Origin: Flavobacteriales bacterium
GTDB lineage: Bacteria > Bacteroidota > Bacteroidia > CAIKAF01
Assembly (NCBI GenBank): GCA_018401695.1
Contig: JAGYKD010000002.1
Coordinates: 531,740 to 595,739, forward strand
Direction of reading: 5' to 3'
DNA length: 64,000 bases
Of the stretch, positions 43,930 through 52,743 are shown one piece after another (within the stretch, counting starts at the first letter, position 1; every line of letters starts with the position of its first letter). Made by a program: the position numbers and the translations under genes. The notes below the pieces were generated by a model. The model worked only from the letters and a program-made list of their open reading frames with translations. It did no database searches and was not told where the DNA came from.

Positions 43930-44806
43930 AATAGTTTTAGCCCTGGGTATCGCTGCCTTGGCTTCCTGTGGAAAGGATTCCAAAGCACCTTTGCTTCCCG
44001 TTTCTCAAGATTCACTTCAATCTCTAGGGAAACGTTTGTTTTTCAGCACAATCCTTGACCAAAACGGACGCAAAAGTTGTGCAAGTTGCCATAAGCCGGA
44101 ATTGGGGTTTAGCTCCAAGGTTTCGGCTCATGCCGGCCCAAACCCTAAGCTTCCGGCCAGAAATGCGCCTTCCCTGTGGCACCTATCCCACAAAAAGCAA
44201 TTCAATTGGGACGGCGGCGTCCCAAGCTTAACGCAACAGGTTTTGGTGCCCCTTCATCCTATGGGTGATTTTGAAACTCCACCTCAGGCCGCAGTAGATC
44301 GGTGGAATAAAGCACATCCCCACGAAACACCCATTGACTTAGCCACCTTATGCTTGGCTTTGGAGGCTTTTCAGAAATCCATCCAGGTTCCCGCTACTCC
44401 ATGGGACAGGTACAGCAAGCAAGCCCAAGAATGGACCGGAAATGCCAAACTTGCCTGGCAGGCATTTAATCAGAATGGTTGTGCCTCCTGCCATACGCCG
44501 CCTAGTTTTACAGATGGTAACTTTCATAACACCGGGCTGCCTGACTTCACCGGAGATGAAGGCAGATATCGTATCACCGGAAAACCTCAGGACCGTTACG
44601 CTTTTGGAACCCCTAGCCTACGCGGCTTAAACCTAACCAAACCGTACTTTCATGACGGGCGGTCTTTTGCCTTAGATTCAGCCGTTCTTATGCATTACCG
44701 CGGCATGCACGGTCGGGAACTTAGCACAGAATCCTTGGCAGCGATTATGGAAGTGCTTCAAAGCTTGTTTGTAGACAGCACGCACCAACAGAGCCACATA
44801 CCCTAA
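43910..44806 (+). CDS. mbnH: MbnH/MauG-like di-haem cytochrome c peroxidase
   Basis: A 298-residue lipoprotein (lipobox LASC, Cys 20) with two c-type haem sites CASCH at residues 57-61 and 191-195, as in MauG, MbnH and bacterial cytochrome c peroxidases. The second site lies in GCASCHTPPSFTDGNFHNTG, and the distal region has PYFHDGRSFALDSAVLMHY. It is fused in frame-shifted overlap to mbnP, so coupled translation is likely. Its substrate is probably MbnP, modelled on the methanotroph pair. Confidence 0.88.
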   Translation: MPSKLNRIVLALGIAALASCGKDSKAPLLPVSQDSLQSLGKRLFFSTILDQNGRKSCASCHKPELGFSSKVSAHAGPNPKLPARNAPSLWHLSHKKQFNWDGGVPSLTQQVLVPLHPMGDFETPPQAAVDRWNKAHPHETPIDLATLCLALEAFQKSIQVPATPWDRYSKQAQEWTGNAKLAWQAFNQNGCASCHTPPSFTDGNFHNTGLPDFTGDEGRYRITGKPQDRYAFGTPSLRGLNLTKPYFHDGRSFALDSAVLMHYRGMHGRELSTESLAAIMEVLQSLFVDSTHQQSHIP

Positions 44807-44838
44807 GAGGCACTCCCTAAGAAAAACCGAAAACAACC

Positions 44839-45876
44839 TTAGTTGCCATGGGCCGAAACGAGTTCGGCCCACAACTGTTGGGCCGCTAAAAAGGGACTCA
44901 TTTGGGCAGAAGACACCTGAGCCTTTAAATCCAAATAGCGTTGATGCACCTTTGTGTTTCGTTCCAAGATATGCTCCCACTGCCCTTGCAAGGCTTCTTG
45001 AAACCAAAACACGGCTTGGTCTTTTCTGCGTTTTTCCATGGCTCCGCTGGCTCTAGCCTTCAAAAGCATGCTTTCTAAGTGATCTACGGACGCTTTTATG
45101 CCCTGATTCTTCAAAGCAGACATTAAAAGCACTTGGGGTTCCATCCCATAGGGGTGTTTCGGGAATAAATGCAAGGCGTTACGTAATTCTGCAGCCGCCA
45201 TTTTTGCTTTTTGCTCGGCAGGTGGCTCGGCTTTATTGATTAAAATGGTATCCGCCATTTCCATAATGCCCCTTTTGATTCCTTGCAATTCATCCCCGGC
45301 TCCGGGTATGGCAATTAAAGTAAATAAATCCACCATGGAATGCACGGCGATTTCGGACTGCCCAACGCCTACAGTCTCCACAAGTATCAGGTCATATCCG
45401 GAAGCTTCACACAAAAGCATAGCCTCGCGGGTTCTTAATCCAACCCCACCCAAAGCCCCTGCCGAAGCCGAGGGCCGAATAAACACTTCCGGATTGCGGC
45501 TCAAGTTTTCCATCCTAGTCTTATCGCCTAAAATGGATCCTCCCGTACGTTGCGAACTTGGGTCAACGGCAAGTATGGCCATACGGTAGCCTTTTTGCAG
45601 CCAATATGGACCTGCTTGCTCTATGTAGGTAGATTTACCGGCCCCGGGTATTCCGGTGATGCCTAAGCGCAAAGAATTGCCACTGTAGGGCAAACACAAA
45701 TCCAATAAAGCATTGGCTGTGCTTCTAGCTTCCTGTTTGTGGTTTTCCAACAAACTTATGGCCCTAGACAATCCGGGCATTCCGCCATGGCGCACTAGTT
45801 CTAACCAAGCCTCCGGGCTTTGGGGAGCGCTTTGCCCACTGCCCTTCGTATAGTTGGGATTTATGGCTCCTGCCAT
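44839..45876 (-). CDS. meaB: methylmalonyl-CoA mutase-associated GTPase MeaB
   Basis: A 345-residue G3E-type P-loop GTPase that protects and reloads adenosylcobalamin on methylmalonyl-CoA mutase. Walker A GIPGAGKS is at 75-82, the switch region GGSILGDKTRM and the DLILVETVGVGQSE block are complete, and NKAE gives guanine specificity. A mutase gene is not in the window. The start codon overlaps the thioredoxin-like stop by one base. Confidence 0.94.
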   Translation of the reverse strand: MAGAINPNYTKGSGQSAPQSPEAWLELVRHGGMPGLSRAISLLENHKQEARSTANALLDLCLPYSGNSLRLGITGIPGAGKSTYIEQAGPYWLQKGYRMAILAVDPSSQRTGGSILGDKTRMENLSRNPEVFIRPSASAGALGGVGLRTREAMLLCEASGYDLILVETVGVGQSEIAVHSMVDLFTLIAIPGAGDELQGIKRGIMEMADTILINKAEPPAEQKAKMAAAELRNALHLFPKHPYGMEPQVLLMSALKNQGIKASVDHLESMLLKARASGAMEKRRKDQAVFWFQEALQGQWEHILERNTKVHQRYLDLKAQVSSAQMSPFLAAQQLWAELVSAHGN

Positions 45877-46367
45877 CAGGGATTTAAATAATCATTCAGC
45901 TTTTTGGCCAAATCTTCTTCCAAGCTTTTTTCCGGCAGCTCTACCACTCTACCTATTTCTTTTTTGTCATAGTACATGATAATGGTAGGAACATAGCTGA
46001 TATTTAAGGCATTAAACCCTTCAAAAGCCGCTTGTTTCTCCTCATTTACGGCAAACACTTTATAATCGTCCTCGTCCATGTTGGCCTCATCCATGATTTT
46101 GAAAAAATAAGGGGTATACACCTGACTATCTTCGCACCAAAAGCCCATGACGCATTTAAACGAGAGGTGCTTTCTTTCCGATTTTAGCGTGGCAATGGCT
46201 TCTTTATTAGGTTCGTATGCCTTAAATCCGGGCTCAAATACCGGCCCATGCACGCGGTTAAAGAAAATATGCCGGTGCACCCGACCCACCGGATAGTCGG
46301 CTCCTTGAGCTCCAACAGAGGAAAATACAGCCATTACCAAAACTAACATCGTCCATTTCATACCCAA
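45876..46367 (-). CDS. exported thioredoxin-like protein lacking the second active-site Cys
   Basis: A 163-residue protein with a signal peptide (MKWTMLVLVMAVFSSVGAQG) and a thioredoxin fold: MGFWCEDSQVYTPYFFKIMDEA, KVFAVNEEKQ and the cis-Pro stretch YVPTIIMYYDKKEIGR. The redox motif reads WCEDS, so only one cysteine remains and disulfide exchange is unlikely; a chaperone or monothiol role is possible. It sits between the FG-GAP protein and meaB on the minus strand. Confidence 0.8.
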   Translation of the reverse strand: MGMKWTMLVLVMAVFSSVGAQGADYPVGRVHRHIFFNRVHGPVFEPGFKAYEPNKEAIATLKSERKHLSFKCVMGFWCEDSQVYTPYFFKIMDEANMDEDDYKVFAVNEEKQAAFEGFNALNISYVPTIIMYYDKKEIGRVVELPEKSLEEDLAKKLNDYLNP

Positions 46368-46392
46368 AAGTAAGTAAAATCGTGCGGGTGTT

Positions 46393-48558
46393 TTATTCTT
46401 GCTTTACCCAGAGCCTTTGATGGATTGCGCCTAAAGCATCCAACCACTCCAAAAGGTAAGTCCCGGCAGTCAATTGGGACGGAAATTGAGGATCCCACGC
46501 GCTCCCTTCTCCTAGCACACGGCCGCTCAAGTCCATGCATCGCCAGCCTGATTGTGCTTCCGGAGAAAGCATAAGGGCTGCTTCACCTTTTAAGGGATTA
46601 GGATACACATAAGCTGATCCATGATGGTCAAATGTGTTTTTTTCAATAGCCAGATTTCCGGCCTTTCCATCAAAAAACTGAAGCCCTCCTCTTCCATTCC
46701 CTACCACCAAATCCAAAAAACCATCGCTATTCCTGTCTAAGGATATGGGAGCGGCATACAAACCTACATCTATGAATCCTGCCGACTGGGTTACCAATTG
46801 GGCATTGCTTTCGCTTACGTTTTGGTAATGGTAAAGCGTGCCTCGATAGCTCCCAACCAACAATTCTACGCCTTGGCTTCCGTGATACAGGTGAGGAACC
46901 GAATGCCCCTGATTGCCCACCAAAGGATCGGTAACTTGCACATTGGCCCAGCTGCTCACTAAGGCGTTGGATGAGAAAAAGGGAACACCCGATGAGCCAT
47001 TATGAGGCACATAACTCAATTGACCATCGGCGGCACCTATAAGTAAATCCAAATAGCCGTCTTGATTTAAATCAAACAAACAAGGCGCACTATATCCGGC
47101 AGCTATAGAAATACCTAAGCTTTGTGGATTACCCGAGAATACCGGCTGCTGAACCGATCCGATATTTTCAAGCCAAAACAAATCGCCTTGCCTCCTTCCA
47201 AATACCAAATCCAAATCCCCATCCTTATCCAAATCGCCCAGACTTGGGCTTAAATCAAAGCTGTTGGGCGGAGAATTCAGCCCAACCAAGGTGCTTTTTC
47301 TAAAGGTGCTTCCTTGACTTCCGGGAGTGCTTAAATACAGATGCCAGGAAGCCGGGCCCTGATTTACGCCTCCATTTCCCAACAAAAAATCCGCATGACC
47401 ATCCCCGTTTAAATCCCCTAAGGCAGGACGACAATTGGTTCCTAAATCCAACACCTGCTCGTTGAAGTAATGGTACTCCTGCGCTTGAAACTTGGGCGGA
47501 TTCGGATCTGGGTCCTGCAAAAAGCCGACTACCTGTCCGGAATCCAAAGCATCGCTATCGGTATTGGGTGCCACCAATACATCCCATAAATTATCGTTGT
47601 TAAGGTCTGCCGAAAAGGCTCCAAGAAACACTTCCATAGAAAAGGGCCCACTGCCAAAGCCTTGAGGAAATCCGGCTTGGGCAAAAACCATTTCGGCTTG
47701 CTGCAAAGTTCCTCCATTCAGCATAATGGCTAAACGATTGTCGCCGGCATCTCCTAAAATCAGGTCGGTAAGGCCATCTTGATTTAAATCTTTCGCAAAT
47801 AAGCTGCTGCCTGCATGGCGATTACCTCCTGCTAAGTTCCCACCCTGATCACAACTGTCTTGCAGTTGCAAATCATCCAAGTTGGCTCCTTCCCTAAACC
47901 TACCCCAATTTCCCGTTTCAAGGGTAAAAATTAAGCTGTCCGAATGCCCGTATAGTTCTTGGCTTAGATTTCTATGCCACTCCAGGCAACTGCCCAAAAA
48001 ATTGAAGGTGAGTACGTCCATATCGCCATCCCCGTCCACATCGGCAAGTCCCGGCAAATCCGATTGAGATATAAAAAAGGCAGAGGGACCAAAGCCAAAA
48101 TCGGTCTTCAGGGGACTTCCATAGGCCTGCCAAGTAGACGAATTCGCTAAGGTGCCCCTGTGCATCCAAGCTTGTAGCCCATCAATATTATATCCTATCA
48201 AATCCGGGAAGCCATCACCATTGGCATCAAAGGGTAGACACCAGTTTCGAATACCCGGCAACTGGGGTTTTAAATCCGGCCGGTACACCCAAGAATTTCC
48301 GGAGCGCACCAAAGGTAAAACTACATTTCCCATGCGGTCAAAAACCCACAAATCAACCGTGCCATCCAAATCCCAATCCAATTCCCCAAATTGAGGCTGA
48401 TTAAAGCCTCCTACCCATGCCAAATTCAGGGTATCTCCTTGACCATTGAGCATCCATGGAGGATTCAACGATTCCTCAAAGGCCAAAATTGGTTGGCCAA
48501 TGCTGTTGGGTGCTAGCCCACAAAAACACAAGAAAATCAGGAAACCAAGTCGAACCAT
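46393..48558 (-). CDS. FG-GAP/VCBS repeat protein with T9SS type A sorting domain
   Basis: A 721-residue exported protein (signal peptide LGFLIFLCFCGLAPNSIGQ) made of about nine FG-GAP blades with calcium-binding DxDxDGxxD loops (DWDLDGTVDL, DVDGDGDMDV, DLNQDGLTDL, DLNGDGHADF, DKDGDLDL, DLNQDGYLDLL), consistent with a beta-propeller surface protein. The C-terminus carries a type IX sorting signal (YPNPLKGEAALML, LTAGTYLLEWLDA). A role in adhesion or a secreted enzyme complex is inference. Confidence 0.9.
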   Translation of the reverse strand: MVRLGFLIFLCFCGLAPNSIGQPILAFEESLNPPWMLNGQGDTLNLAWVGGFNQPQFGELDWDLDGTVDLWVFDRMGNVVLPLVRSGNSWVYRPDLKPQLPGIRNWCLPFDANGDGFPDLIGYNIDGLQAWMHRGTLANSSTWQAYGSPLKTDFGFGPSAFFISQSDLPGLADVDGDGDMDVLTFNFLGSCLEWHRNLSQELYGHSDSLIFTLETGNWGRFREGANLDDLQLQDSCDQGGNLAGGNRHAGSSLFAKDLNQDGLTDLILGDAGDNRLAIMLNGGTLQQAEMVFAQAGFPQGFGSGPFSMEVFLGAFSADLNNDNLWDVLVAPNTDSDALDSGQVVGFLQDPDPNPPKFQAQEYHYFNEQVLDLGTNCRPALGDLNGDGHADFLLGNGGVNQGPASWHLYLSTPGSQGSTFRKSTLVGLNSPPNSFDLSPSLGDLDKDGDLDLVFGRRQGDLFWLENIGSVQQPVFSGNPQSLGISIAAGYSAPCLFDLNQDGYLDLLIGAADGQLSYVPHNGSSGVPFFSSNALVSSWANVQVTDPLVGNQGHSVPHLYHGSQGVELLVGSYRGTLYHYQNVSESNAQLVTQSAGFIDVGLYAAPISLDRNSDGFLDLVVGNGRGGLQFFDGKAGNLAIEKNTFDHHGSAYVYPNPLKGEAALMLSPEAQSGWRCMDLSGRVLGEGSAWDPQFPSQLTAGTYLLEWLDALGAIHQRLWVKQE

Positions 48559-48580
48559 AACATTTGTAGCTATAAAAGTA

Positions 48581-48588
48581 TATCTTTG
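48581..48588 (+). promoter_or_regulatory. TAnnTTTG -7 box of secDF
   Basis: TATCTTTG 40 bp before the secDF ATG, in the 70-bp divergent space between the FG-GAP gene and secDF. A TTTG 14 bp further upstream is closer than the usual 17-23. Confidence 0.5.
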
Positions 48589-48628
48589 CGTTCATTTTGA
48601 AAAGCTAAAAGCATAATTGATAACGCAT

Positions 48629-51600
48629 ATGCAGAATAAGGGAGCCATCCAGACATTTGCCATTTTGTTGGCGCTGGCCTGTGTGTTTCACTTGTCGTTT
48701 ACCTTCATTACGCAACGTACTGAGGCTCAAGCGATGGAAGAAGCGGGAGGAGATGTTGTAAAACAAAGAGCTATTTTAGATTCCATAGGCAACGATGCTG
48801 CCTTAGATCTGGGTTTGTTTTCTGTAAGCTACAACGATGCCAAAAGAAGAGAAATGAACCTTGGACTTGACCTCCGTGGAGGAATCAACGTCACCGTGGA
48901 AGTTTCTATTTCGGACTTGCTCCGAAATATGGCCAACAATCCAAACGATCCGGCGTTTGAACAAGCCATCGCTAAAGCTAAAGAATCGCAAAAAACCAGC
49001 CAAGAGCCTTTTGTAGACCTTTTTGCGAACGCATATCAAGAGGCCAATCCAGGGGCACGACTTGCTGCACCGGGTTTGTTTGGGCATGCCAACCAAAAGC
49101 TGGTAAACGGTAATATGAGCAACGAAGAGGTGCTCAATTTACTTCGATCCGAAGCCGATATGGCCCTTTCGAGAACTTTCGAAGTGCTAGACGCCCGTAT
49201 CAACAACTTTGGCATGACCCAAGCTAGCATCCAAAAGGTGGGAACTACCGGACGCATTCGGGTAGAATTACCCGGGGTGCAAAACGAAACCCACGTTCGT
49301 GAATTGATCGAAAAGCCCGCAAAGCTTGAATTCTGGGAAACATACGAGGCCGCCGAAGTGCTTAACCGATTTGCTCAAATCGATGAGCTTCTCCGACGTC
49401 AGGAAGTTGCAGAGTCTGCAGCTAAAGACCAGGACACAACCAAAATCCCAAGCCTTGAGCCGGTACCTGGCCAAGAAAGTCAAAACGATGCGCCTGAAGA
49501 ATCCCTCGCAGTCAATGCACCTGATTTGCAAAATCCCGAATTGCCGGAGGATACCTCATTGAATACCGAAAACACAGAATTTGGCGCTCAGGAAGACCTC
49601 GGACCTTTGTTCCGTAATTTCGTAACAAATATTGTAGAAATCGAAGGCCAAGCTCAATATGGTTTTGGACCTACCCTTGGTTACACTCGAAATGGCCCTA
49701 GAGATACTGTTGCTCTAAATCGACTCTTTAACCGAAAAGAGGTAAAAGGATTGCTTCCCCCAGATCTTAAACTGGCTTGGGGAAATAAAGCCATTGAAGA
49801 CCCTAACAACGAGCTGATTGACGGCCAATTTGCCCTCATCGCTCTTCGCTCAAACTCACGCGATGGCAGCCCCGCCATGGAAGGCGATGTAGTGGTAAAT
49901 GCGCGTTTCCAAAACGACGAAAACTCCGGTGGCTTTGAAGTCGTAATGGAAATGAATGCCGAAGGGGCAAGAGACTGGGCCAAACTGACCGAAAAAAATG
50001 TAGGTAAATCCGTAGCCATTGTTTTAGATAACAGGGTCTACTCCTACCCTAACGTAAATGAAAAAATCGCTGGTGGTATTTCCAGTATCTCAGGGAACTT
50101 CGGATTGGAAGAAGCCAAAGCCTTGGCCTCCATCTTAAAATCCGGAAAGCTCCCCGCACGCAACGAAATCGTAGAAATGGCTATTGTGGGTCCAAGCTTG
50201 GGCAGCAAAGCACGGTCCGCCGGTATTTCTTCCTTGGCCATCGCCTTTTTGTTGGTATTGCTGTACATGGCATTTTACTACGGAAAAGCAGGTATAACTG
50301 CCGACTTAGCCCTGTTTACCAACCTTTTCTTCCTATTGGGAGCCCTCGCAGGCTTTGGAACCACCCTCACCCTACCCGGTATCACAGGTATTGTCCTGAC
50401 CATTGGTATGTCGGTAGATGCAAACGTTCTAATCTACGAACGTATTCGTGAAGAACTACGCGCCGGTAAAGGGGTTAAAATGGCCCTCGCCGATGGCTAC
50501 AAACGAGCCTACCGCGCCATCATCGACTCCAACATCACCACCGCTTTAATTGCCTTGGTGTTGATCGTATTCGGCGCCGGTCCGGTACGTGGATTTGCCA
50601 TTACTCTCTTCTTAGGTATCCTTACCTCTTTGTTCTCTGCCATTTTTATTACCCGTTTGTTGTTCGAATGGCAGCTTAGCAAAAACCGCAGCATCTCTTT
50701 TTCCAGCAAGGCTACCGAAAAACTTTTTAGCCGCATGTCTTACGACTTTGTAGGCAAAAGAAAGCCTTTCTACATCGTTTCTGCGGTACTTATGATTGCC
50801 GGTTTTGTGAGCTTTGCTACCAAAGGTTTTAACTTAGGCGTTGACCTCAACGGCGGTCGATCTTATGTGGTGGCTTTCGACAACAGCGATTTTAGTACTT
50901 CAGAGATATCCACAGCCGTTACCGAAGCCTTCGGTGGAGCAAGTACCCAGGTGAAGTATTATGGCGACCAAAAAACGGTATTGTTGGTTTCTAAGTACAA
51001 AATCGACGACCAGTCCGAAGAAGTAGACAACCAAGTAAAATCTGAGCTTTTTGCTGCATTAAGCGGATTCTATACCAACCCTCCTTCCGAGGAAACCTTT
51101 GTGACCATCAACGAAAACAAACCGGAAAATTCCGGTATTGAGCGTGTGGAAACCGTAGGTCCCACCATGGCGCGCGATGTGGCCATCAAATCCATTTGGG
51201 CCGTCGTTATTTCACTCATCATTATGTTTGCTTACATTCTGTTGAGGTTCCGCGGTTGGCAATATGGATTGGGAGCGCTTGCGGCACTTGTGCACGACGT
51301 AGTTCTTGTATTGGCCGTATTCTCCATTTTTGATGGCATATTGCCCTTCTCTTTGGAAATTGACCAAGCCATCATTGCCGCAGTGCTCACCGTAATTGGT
51401 TACTCCATCAACGACACCGTAATCATTTTTGACCGCATCCGCGAATACGTCAGCGAAGCCAGAAAAGGCACCATGGGCGACATGATCAACAACGCCCTCA
51501 ACAGCACCATGGGGCGAACCATCAACACCTCAATGACCGTGCTGTTTGTATTGTTGGTTGCCTTTTTGTTTGGTGGCGAAGGCATCCGCGGCTTATCCTT

Positions 51601-51694
51601 TGCCGTACTCATTGGGGTATTGGTAGGAACCTACTCCTCTATTTTTATTGCATCACCCATCGTATTGGACTTGCAAAAAAAGAAGGCCAAATAA
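48629..51694 (+). CDS. secDF: fused protein translocase SecDF
   Basis: A 1021-residue fusion of SecD and SecF, an RND-type accessory of the Sec translocon that uses proton flow to pull proteins across the membrane. The start at 48629 (MQNKGAIQTFAILL) is taken because the frame upstream begins only with a TTG. Seen: the first membrane helix, DLRGGINVTVEV, the large periplasmic domain, then six SecD helices (GTTLTLPGITGIVLTIGMSVDANVLI) and the SecF half (GVDLNGGRSYVVAF, VIGYSINDTVIIFDRIRE). The acidic linker around residues 250-310 is long. It ends with a strong terminator. Confidence 0.96.
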   Translation: MQNKGAIQTFAILLALACVFHLSFTFITQRTEAQAMEEAGGDVVKQRAILDSIGNDAALDLGLFSVSYNDAKRREMNLGLDLRGGINVTVEVSISDLLRNMANNPNDPAFEQAIAKAKESQKTSQEPFVDLFANAYQEANPGARLAAPGLFGHANQKLVNGNMSNEEVLNLLRSEADMALSRTFEVLDARINNFGMTQASIQKVGTTGRIRVELPGVQNETHVRELIEKPAKLEFWETYEAAEVLNRFAQIDELLRRQEVAESAAKDQDTTKIPSLEPVPGQESQNDAPEESLAVNAPDLQNPELPEDTSLNTENTEFGAQEDLGPLFRNFVTNIVEIEGQAQYGFGPTLGYTRNGPRDTVALNRLFNRKEVKGLLPPDLKLAWGNKAIEDPNNELIDGQFALIALRSNSRDGSPAMEGDVVVNARFQNDENSGGFEVVMEMNAEGARDWAKLTEKNVGKSVAIVLDNRVYSYPNVNEKIAGGISSISGNFGLEEAKALASILKSGKLPARNEIVEMAIVGPSLGSKARSAGISSLAIAFLLVLLYMAFYYGKAGITADLALFTNLFFLLGALAGFGTTLTLPGITGIVLTIGMSVDANVLIYERIREELRAGKGVKMALADGYKRAYRAIIDSNITTALIALVLIVFGAGPVRGFAITLFLGILTSLFSAIFITRLLFEWQLSKNRSISFSSKATEKLFSRMSYDFVGKRKPFYIVSAVLMIAGFVSFATKGFNLGVDLNGGRSYVVAFDNSDFSTSEISTAVTEAFGGASTQVKYYGDQKTVLLVSKYKIDDQSEEVDNQVKSELFAALSGFYTNPPSEETFVTINENKPENSGIERVETVGPTMARDVAIKSIWAVVISLIIMFAYILLRFRGWQYGLGALAALVHDVVLVLAVFSIFDGILPFSLEIDQAIIAAVLTVIGYSINDTVIIFDRIREYVSEARKGTMGDMINNALNSTMGRTINTSMTVLFVLLVAFLFGGEGIRGLSFAVLIGVLVGTYSSIFIASPIVLDLQKKKAK

Positions 51695-51720
51695 TCATTA
51701 CACACTAAGACACTTTCGAA

Positions 51721-51751
51721 AAGGTACAAGCCGGAGCTTGTACCTTTTTTT
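51721..51751 (+). terminator. rho-independent terminator of secDF
   Basis: Perfect 11-bp stem AAGGTACAAGC / GCTTGTACCTT with a 4-nt loop and a T tract, 27 nt after the secDF stop. Confidence 0.93.
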
Positions 51752-51796
51752 GTGCCCTGAAATTCAGGGAAGACGCATTTACCCAATTGATTTTTC

Positions 51797-51900
51797 GACG
51801 CAGGGCGATGCGTCGCTACGGTTTGGGGTTTTGCCCATGGGGCATGGGGAGACGCAATATTTTGCGTCTCTACGGTTTGGGGCTTTGCCCATAGGGCATG
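51797..51900 (+). repeat. two REP-like hairpins with shared TACGGTTTGGGG connector
   Basis: GACGCAGGGCGATGCGTC (51797) and GACGCAATATTTTGCGTC (51850) are each followed by a nearly identical connector: CTACGGTTTGGGG, TTTTGCCCAT.GGGCA. The second connector runs directly into island D. The same connector follows the tandem array at 28926, so this is the second copy of a composite hairpin-connector-island unit. Confidence 0.75.
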
Positions 51901-52046
51901 TTATTATTCTATCCGGCCTTGGTTCCGGACTCCCTCCCGCAGGCGGGGGCGCAGGCCGCTCCGGGTTCCTCTCTAAAGTTCGGAATCCTCGCTGGCCTTT
52001 GCCCAACCGCCTGCGCTTCGGGCGGTCCTCCTCCTGGCCGGGGGCC
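51901..52046 (-). repeat. GC-rich intergenic island (island D)
   Basis: A 146-bp GC-rich block. On the minus strand it opens GGCCCCCGGC (52046-52037), holds CAGCGAGGATTCCG, and ends GGCCGGATAGAATAATAAC (51919-51901), the best-preserved form of the terminal motif. Directly right of it is a weaker palindromic hairpin (52074-52100) that appears to cut into the IS21 fragment. Confidence 0.62.
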
Positions 52047-52095
52047 GCATGCTTTGAAAGGCATGGATATTAAAACGGTGCAGGGCCATGCGTGG

Positions 52096-52197
52096 CTACG
52101 GGATCCCAAGCAATGCGGCAGTTTTCCTGTTACTCAGTCCGTCCAGACGGAGGCTAATGATTTGTTTTAAATCCATGGGATCAAGTTTATTTGCCAT
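52096..52197 (-). pseudogene. IS21-type transposase (IstA) N-terminal fragment
   Basis: Thirty-three codons beginning at 52197 read MANKLDPMDLKQIISLRL, then DGLSNRKTAALLGIP and a stop. This matches the start of IS21-family IstA, whose helix-turn-helix normally continues RNTV. It is interrupted by the REP hairpin at 52074-52100, so only the element's left end survives. Confidence 0.65.
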
Positions 52198-52248
52198 ATC
52201 TCAGTTCTTGTCCTGGGATATAGCAGTTTTCTACTTAATCTTCTAAAG

Positions 52249-52336
52249 TGGCACGGTTTGAACCGAAAAAATTGGCACGGTTTGAACCGAAAAGACTGGC
52301 ACTAACGAACCGAAATCGGTGGCACTATTTGAACCG
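52249..52336 (-). mobile_element. IS21-like terminal region with four direct repeats
   Basis: Repeats TGGCACGGTTTGAACCGAAA start at 52249, 52273, 52297 and 52320, spaced 24, 24 and 23 bp (the third and fourth are more diverged). IS21-type ends carry such multiple transposase-binding repeats, and the istA fragment starts 52 bp further in. The repeats lie between the IstA fragment and the IS66 remnant. Confidence 0.6.
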
Positions 52337-52339
52337 TTG

Positions 52340-52630
52340 CATCCATCGCCAATGCATCATAGCTTAAATCCGCTTTTACGCCTTCTTTGGGCAGGGGAAA
52401 AGTCCCTTTTTCCAAGCGTTTGTAAAACAACACCAAGGCTCTCGGCTCCCACCGCAGCAATTTCATGCGGTTGCGGCTGCGGTTGATGAACACAAACACA
52501 TCGCCACTGGTCACATGGAGCTGCATTTGATTGGGTGCAATGCCGCAAAATGCGCCTGGGTTTCTCCGCTTTGACGCCATTCCTCTACCAAAGCCAACAT
52601 AGCTTCTCGTTTTTGATCGTTCTAGGACAT
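52340..52630 (-). pseudogene. IS66 remnant (TnpA start fused into a TnpB fragment)
   Basis: From 52630, after an early stop codon, the reading EAMLALVEEWRQSGETQAHF is typical of IS66 TnpA. About 40 residues on, an overlapping frame gives MQLHVTSGDVFVFINRSRNR, then LLRWEPRALVLFYKRLEKGTF, typical of IS66 TnpB. The normal 5' half of tnpB is missing, so this is a deletion product. The TnpB match stops at LSYDALAM, near 52340, where the IS21 end begins, so IS21 probably inserted into it. Confidence 0.7.
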
Positions 52631-52743
52631 CATTTTATGCTTTGTCCAAAGTTGAGGGGAGTTTTTGGGCTGAGGAATATGGGCTTGGCTGAAGGCTTAC
52701 AGTATTATAGATCGATTTCCTAATTCTTTATGAGTACCCTATC

